Origin: Methylobacterium sp. J-067
GTDB lineage: Bacteria; Pseudomonadota; Alphaproteobacteria; Rhizobiales; Beijerinckiaceae
NCBI RefSeq assembly: GCF_022829465.1
Contig: NZ_JAKSXZ010000030.1
Location: 1 to 63,549 of the forward strand
DNA: 63,549 bases
Direction of reading: 5' to 3'
Numbering within the stretch: position 1 is the stretch's first letter; every line of letters begins with the position of its first letter. The notes under the pieces were generated by a model. It searched no databases, was not told the origin of the DNA, and saw only the letters and a program-made list of their open reading frames with translations. The translations under genes and the position numbers were made by a program. This document shows, in pieces, positions 60,097-63,549 of this stretch.

Positions 60097-62370
60097 TCAG
60101 TTCGGCTTCAGGTCGTAGCGGTCGAGGTTCATCACCTTGTCCCAGACCTTCACGAAGTCGCGCAGGAAGCGCTCCTGCCCGTCCGTGCCGGCATAGACCT
60201 CCGCCACCGCGCGGAGCTGGGCGTTCGCGCCGAAGACGAGGTCGCAGCGGGTCGCCGTGTACTTCGTCTGCCCGCTCGCGCGGTCATCGAGGGTGAACGC
60301 CTTGCCCGCGCCGTCCGTCTTCTTCCACTCGTAATCCATGCTGGTCAGCACGGTGAAGAAGTCGTTCGTCAGCACACCGACCCGATTGGTGAAGATGCCG
60401 TGCCGGGACCCGTCGTGGTTTAGGTTCAGCGCCCGCACGCCGCCCGTCAGCGCCACCCATTCCGGGGCGGTCAGCGCCAGCAGATGCGCCCGGTCGAGGA
60501 AGACCTGCTCCGGCGAGACCCGGCCTTGCGTGATCTGGTCGAAGCGGTCGTCCACGTAGTTGCGGAACCCGTCCACCACCGGCTTCAGCCATTCGAAGCT
60601 GTCGGCGTCGGTCATCGCGTCGGAGGTGTCCATCCGCCCCGGCGCGAAGGGCACCGTGACCGAGGATCCGGCGTCGCGGGCGGCCTTCTCCACCGCCGCG
60701 CAGCCGCCGAGCACGATGAGGTCGGCGAGCGACACCTTCTTGCCGCCGCCGGCCCGGCCGTTGAACCCGGCCATGACGCCCTTCAGGGCCTCGATCACCG
60801 GCATGGCCCGGCGGTTGATCGCCCAGTCCTTCTGCGGCGCCAGCGCGATGCGCGCCCCGTTCGCCCCGCCGCGCTTGTCGGTGTTGCGGTGGGTGGAGGC
60901 CGAGGCGAAGGCCGCGTAGGCGAGGTCCGACACCGAATGCCCGAGGCCGAGGATCTCCTGCTTCAGGGCGGCGATGTCGCCCGCGTCGATCAGAGGGTGA
61001 TCGACGGCTGGGATCGGGTCCTGCCACAGCAGGTCCGGCTCAAGGGTCTTCTCCGGGCCGAGGTAGCGCTCCTTCGGGCCCATGTCGCGGTGGGTGAGCT
61101 TGTACCACGCCTTGGAGAACTGCAGCGTGAAGTAGTCGAAGTCGTTGAGGAACTTCAGGCAGATCTCGCGATAGACCGGGTCGGTCTTCAGCGCGATGTC
61201 GCTCGTCATCATCATGAGCGGATGGGTCTTGCCGGGGATGTGGGCGTCCGGCGTGCGGGGGGCGTCCGGATCCTCGGGCTCCCATTGCAGGGCGCCGGCC
61301 GGGCTCTTCGTCTGTTTCCATTCGAACTTGAAGAGGTTCGTCAGGTAGTCGTTGTCCCACTGGGTCGGGTTCGGGATCCACGAGCCCTCGATGCCGTTCG
61401 TCATCGTGTTCTCGGCCGCGCCCGTGCCCTGCGGGTTGTGCCAGCCGAGCCCCATCGCCTCGAGGGGCGCGATCTCCGGCGGCGGGCCGATCCGGTCCGC
61501 CTTCACCATGCCGTGGCTCTTGCCGAAGGCGTGGCCACCTGCGATCAGCGCGACGGTCTCCTCGTCGTTCATCGCCATGCGGGTGAAGGTGACGCGGATG
61601 TCCCGCGCCGAGCCCATCGGATCGCCGTTGGCGTAGGGTCCTTCCGGGTTCACGTAGATCAGCGCCTGGTGGGAGGCCGCCAGCGGGTTTTCCAGGTCGT
61701 AGTCGGGGTCGCCGTTCTGGCCGCGCCAGCGCTTGTCGCGGGTGACCATGCTGTCGGGAGATTCGATGTTGTGCGGGTCCCAGAGTTCCGGGCCCCAGTA
61801 GGTGGCGTTGTCCGCCTCCCAGGCGTCGCGGCGGCCGCCGGCGAAGCCGTAGGTGGGGAGACCCATGATCTCCAGGGAGATCGTTCCGGTCAGCACCATC
61901 AGGTCGGCCCAGGAGAGGGCGTTGCCGTATTTCTGCTTGATCGGCCAGATCAGGCGGCGGGACTTGTCGGTGTTGCCGTTGTCCCACCACGAGCTGATCG
62001 GGGCGAAGCGCTGCAGGCCCTCGCCCGCGCCGCCGCGCCCGTCCGCGATGCGGTACGTGCCGGCCGAGTGCCAGGCCATGCGGATCATCTGCGGGCCGTA
62101 ATTGCCGTAATCGGACGGCCACCACGCCACCGAACTCGTCAGGAACGTGCGGATGTCGGCCTTGAGCTGCTCGTAGTCGAGCGCCTCGAAGGCGGCCTGG
62201 TAATCGAAATCCGCCAGCGGATTCGCCTGCGGACCGTTCTGGTGAAGCATCTCGACGCGCAGGCGGTCGGGATACCAGTCCTCAAGGGTCGGCGGGGACG
62301 TGTCAGCGCCCCCGATGCGGTCACCGCCGAAGGGGCATTGGCCCGCGAGAACGTCCTTATAGGTTTCCAT
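60097..62370 (-). CDS. katG: Catalase-peroxidase
   Basis: The [10 protein letters not shown] start (ATG 62370, GGGGA site upstream) is preferred over an earlier GTG. The 757-residue enzyme has the N-terminal haem domain with distal Arg97/Trp100/His101 ([13 protein letters not shown]), the adduct Tyr239 (LIYVNPEGP) and Met265 ([10 protein letters not shown]), and proximal His280 ([10 protein letters not shown]). The Trp-Tyr-Met covalent adduct needed for catalase activity can therefore form. The loop between distal His and adduct Tyr is about 18 residues longer than in E. coli KatG. It removes hydrogen peroxide and is usually OxyR-induced. The 5-prime region has no recognisable OxyR site. Confidence 0.95.
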   Translation of the reverse strand: METYKDVLAGQCPFGGDRIGGADTSPPTLEDWYPDRLRVEMLHQNGPQANPLADFDYQAAFEALDYEQLKADIRTFLTSSVAWWPSDYGNYGPQMIRMAWHSAGTYRIADGRGGAGEGLQRFAPISSWWDNGNTDKSRRLIWPIKQKYGNALSWADLMVLTGTISLEIMGLPTYGFAGGRRDAWEADNATYWGPELWDPHNIESPDSMVTRDKRWRGQNGDPDYDLENPLAASHQALIYVNPEGPYANGDPMGSARDIRVTFTRMAMNDEETVALIAGGHAFGKSHGMVKADRIGPPPEIAPLEAMGLGWHNPQGTGAAENTMTNGIEGSWIPNPTQWDNDYLTNLFKFEWKQTKSPAGALQWEPEDPDAPRTPDAHIPGKTHPLMMMTSDIALKTDPVYREICLKFLNDFDYFTLQFSKAWYKLTHRDMGPKERYLGPEKTLEPDLLWQDPIPAVDHPLIDAGDIAALKQEILGLGHSVSDLAYAAFASASTHRNTDKRGGANGARIALAPQKDWAINRRAMPVIEALKGVMAGFNGRAGGGKKVSLADLIVLGGCAAVEKAARDAGSSVTVPFAPGRMDTSDAMTDADSFEWLKPVVDGFRNYVDDRFDQITQGRVSPEQVFLDRAHLLALTAPEWVALTGGVRALNLNHDGSRHGIFTNRVGVLTNDFFTVLTSMDYEWKKTDGAGKAFTLDDRASGQTKYTATRCDLVFGANAQLRAVAEVYAGTDGQERFLRDFVKVWDKVMNLDRYDLKPN

Positions 62371-62453
62371 GCTTCGTTCCCCGTTCACTCGCCGTCAGTT
62401 CTAGGGCGAGATGCGGGGCCGTCACCGAAGCGGAGCCATAGGTCGCATCTTTT

Positions 62454-62918
62454 TTAGGGATGCGCCCGGCGCAGCCGCATCACGGCCCGGTCGAGGGCGC
62501 CGAGGAAGGCGGAGCGGTCCCTGGCCGAGAACGGGGGCGGGCCGCCCGTCACCGCGCCGGCTTCCCGTAATTCCTGCATGAGGTTGCGGGTGGCGAGCGC
62601 CATCCCGACGGAGGAATCCGTGAACGCCTTGCCGGTGGGCGAGAGGGCGCTCGCCCCCGCCTTCACGCAGCGGCTCGCCAGGGGCACGTCAGCGGTGATC
62701 ACGATGGAGTGAGGGCCGGCGCGCTCGGCGATCCAGTCGTCGGCGGCGTCGAACCCGTCCGACACGATGACCCGCTCGATCCACTGCTCGCGCGGCACGT
62801 TGAGGAAGCTGTTGGCCACCACGTAGACATGCAGGCCGTAGCGCTCGGCCACGCGGTAGGTCTCGGCCTTCACCGGGCAGGCATCGGCGTCGATGAAGAT
62901 CGTGATCGGCTGCGGCAC
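62454..62918 (-). CDS. YaiI/YqxD family protein (UPF0178, DUF188)
   Basis: The 154-residue protein has the PIN-like family hallmarks: [20 protein letters not shown] at the N-terminus, [26 protein letters not shown] and [12 protein letters not shown]. The acidic residues could bind a metal as in PIN-type nucleases, but the function is not established. It is downstream of the chemoreceptor gene and upstream of katG on the same strand, separated from both. Confidence 0.9.
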   Translation of the reverse strand: MPQPITIFIDADACPVKAETYRVAERYGLHVYVVANSFLNVPREQWIERVIVSDGFDAADDWIAERAGPHSIVITADVPLASRCVKAGASALSPTGKAFTDSSVGMALATRNLMQELREAGAVTGGPPPFSARDRSAFLGALDRAVMRLRRAHP

Positions 62919-62939
62919 GGGCTCGTCCTCGTTCTGTCG

Positions 62940-62961
62940 GCCGAAGGGATGCCCCTTCGGC
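62940..62961 (-). terminator. Hairpin after the chemoreceptor gene
   Basis: A perfect 9-bp stem (gccgaaggg with cccttcggc, 4-base loop) lies between the stop of the chemoreceptor gene and the next start on the minus strand. No T-run follows, so it may be a weak terminator or an mRNA-stabilising stem. Confidence 0.45.
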
Positions 62962-62982
62962 GCCGCACGGTCCAGGCCCGTC

Positions 62983-63549
62983 TCAGGCCGCGCGCACGGA
63001 GGCGAGGAAGCGCACCATCTCGGCCCCGAGATGTTCGGATTGCCGCGACAGGTCGGAGGCGGCCGACAGGACCTGCCCGGCGGCCTCCTGGGTGCTCTCG
63101 GCGGCGCGGGCGACGCCGACGATGTTGCTCTTCACCTCGCCGGTGCCGTCCGCCGCCTGGGCGACGTTGCTGACGATCTCCAGGGTGGCCGCGCCCTGCT
63201 CCTCGACGGCGGCGGCGATGGAGCCGGCGGCGGCGTTGATCTCGCGGATCCGGCCGGTGATCGCGCCGATCGCCGCGACCGCCTTGTCCGTCACGCCCTG
63301 CACCTCGCCGATCTGGCCCGCGATCTCCTCGGTGACCTTGGCGGTCTGGTTGGCCAGCTCCTTCACCTCGGCGGCGACGACGGCGAAGCCGCGCCCCGCC
63401 TCGCCCGCGCGGGCGGCCTCGATGGTCGCGTTGAGGGCCAGCAGGTTGGTCTGCGAGGCGATGCCGGAGATCAGCCCGACCATGTCCCCGATCCGCGCCG
63501 AGGTCTGGCTGAGCGCCTGCACGAGGGCGGCGGTCTGGTCCGCCTCGTC
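62983..63549 (-). CDS. Methyl-accepting chemotaxis protein, C-terminal part (cut by window edge)
   Basis: The frame is open through the window edge; 188 residues are visible. They form the MCP signalling domain: the hairpin tip with [36 protein letters not shown] and a long coiled coil. The N-terminal sensing domain lies outside the window. It relays signals to CheA/CheW to control swimming. The stand-alone CheB domain far upstream is not obviously linked. Confidence 0.92.
   Translation of the reverse strand, partial: DEADQTAALVQALSQTSARIGDMVGLISGIASQTNLLALNATIEAARAGEAGRGFAVVAAEVKELANQTAKVTEEIAGQIGEVQGVTDKAVAAIGAITGRIREINAAAGSIAAAVEEQGAATLEIVSNVAQAADGTGEVKSNIVGVARAAESTQEAAGQVLSAASDLSRQSEHLGAEMVRFLASVRAA

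Noticed and set aside
60484..62457. 657-codon plus-strand frame opposite katG
   Set aside because: KatG catalytic residues are all present on the minus strand; the plus frame has no recognisable domain.
62444..62464. Small inverted repeat (cgcat/atgcg) with a T-run at the end of the YaiI-type gene
   Set aside because: The stem is only 5-6 bp and overlaps the stop codon and katG upstream region; too weak to call a terminator.

Overview
The window reads as an alphaproteobacterium of the Methylobacterium/Methylorubrum type. Evidence: very high GC outside a few islands, a MucR/Ros-family regulator, a CtrA-type motif upstream of a flagellin gene, and an fmd-type formamidase/short-chain-amide gene set as known from methylotrophs. 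No database search was possible, so the genus is an inference. No rRNA, tRNA or CRISPR array was found.

Region 1 (1-8.5 kb) is accessory DNA of mixed composition. It holds small secreted or membrane peptides, a four-gene cassette chained by 4-base overlaps (a DUF5681 protein plus three proteins that share an N-terminal motif), a lone CheB-type methylesterase domain in AT-richer DNA, a tyrosine recombinase (minus strand), and a divergent ParA plus ribbon-helix-helix pair. Three near-identical 17-bp palindromes lie between the recombinase and parA, as in a compact partition locus. A MucR-like regulator lacking the usual zinc cysteines and several small hypothetical genes follow. Region 2 (8.5-10.4 kb) is one large CARDB/DUF4214 surface or secreted protein with an AT-rich first half and a GC-rich second half.

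Region 3 (10.5-29.3 kb) is the best-organised part: a nitrogen-scavenging locus for amides and urea. On the minus strand are a LuxR-type response regulator and a very large hybrid histidine kinase whose sensor is an NCS1 (purine/cytosine permease-like) transporter domain. Divergent from them are thirteen plus-strand genes: a complete five-gene Urt/Fmd ABC transporter, formamidase (fmdA), a zinc-ribbon FmdB, aliphatic amidase (amiE), a second complete five-gene Urt-type transporter, and a second acetamidase/formamidase family enzyme. The likely logic is uptake of short amides or urea, hydrolysis to ammonia plus acid, and control by the divergent two-component system.

Region 4 (29.3-36 kb) has an orphan IS3-type helix-turn-helix protein, an AraC regulator, an ExoY-type sugar transferase, about 0.9 kb of apparently non-coding or decayed DNA, a secreted beta-helix-like protein, and a flagellin. 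Region 5 (36-49 kb) has a DUF808 membrane protein divergent from a pyruvate-oxidase-like ThDP enzyme, a PAS/GAF hybrid histidine kinase, a glyoxalase-fold protein, a SleB-type lipoprotein hydrolase, a 1199-residue three-module glycosyltransferase, CsbD, and a membrane alpha/beta hydrolase.

Region 6 (48.7-63.5 kb) is almost entirely minus strand: DUF427, an ACS-type MFS transporter, an HMG-CoA-lyase family enzyme, a family III CoA transferase, LysR, an FMN-dependent 2-hydroxyacid oxidase, small proteins, a fused 2Fe-2S/molybdopterin hydroxylase with its FAD subunit, catalase-peroxidase KatG, a YaiI-type protein, and the C-terminus of a methyl-accepting chemotaxis protein cut by the window edge.
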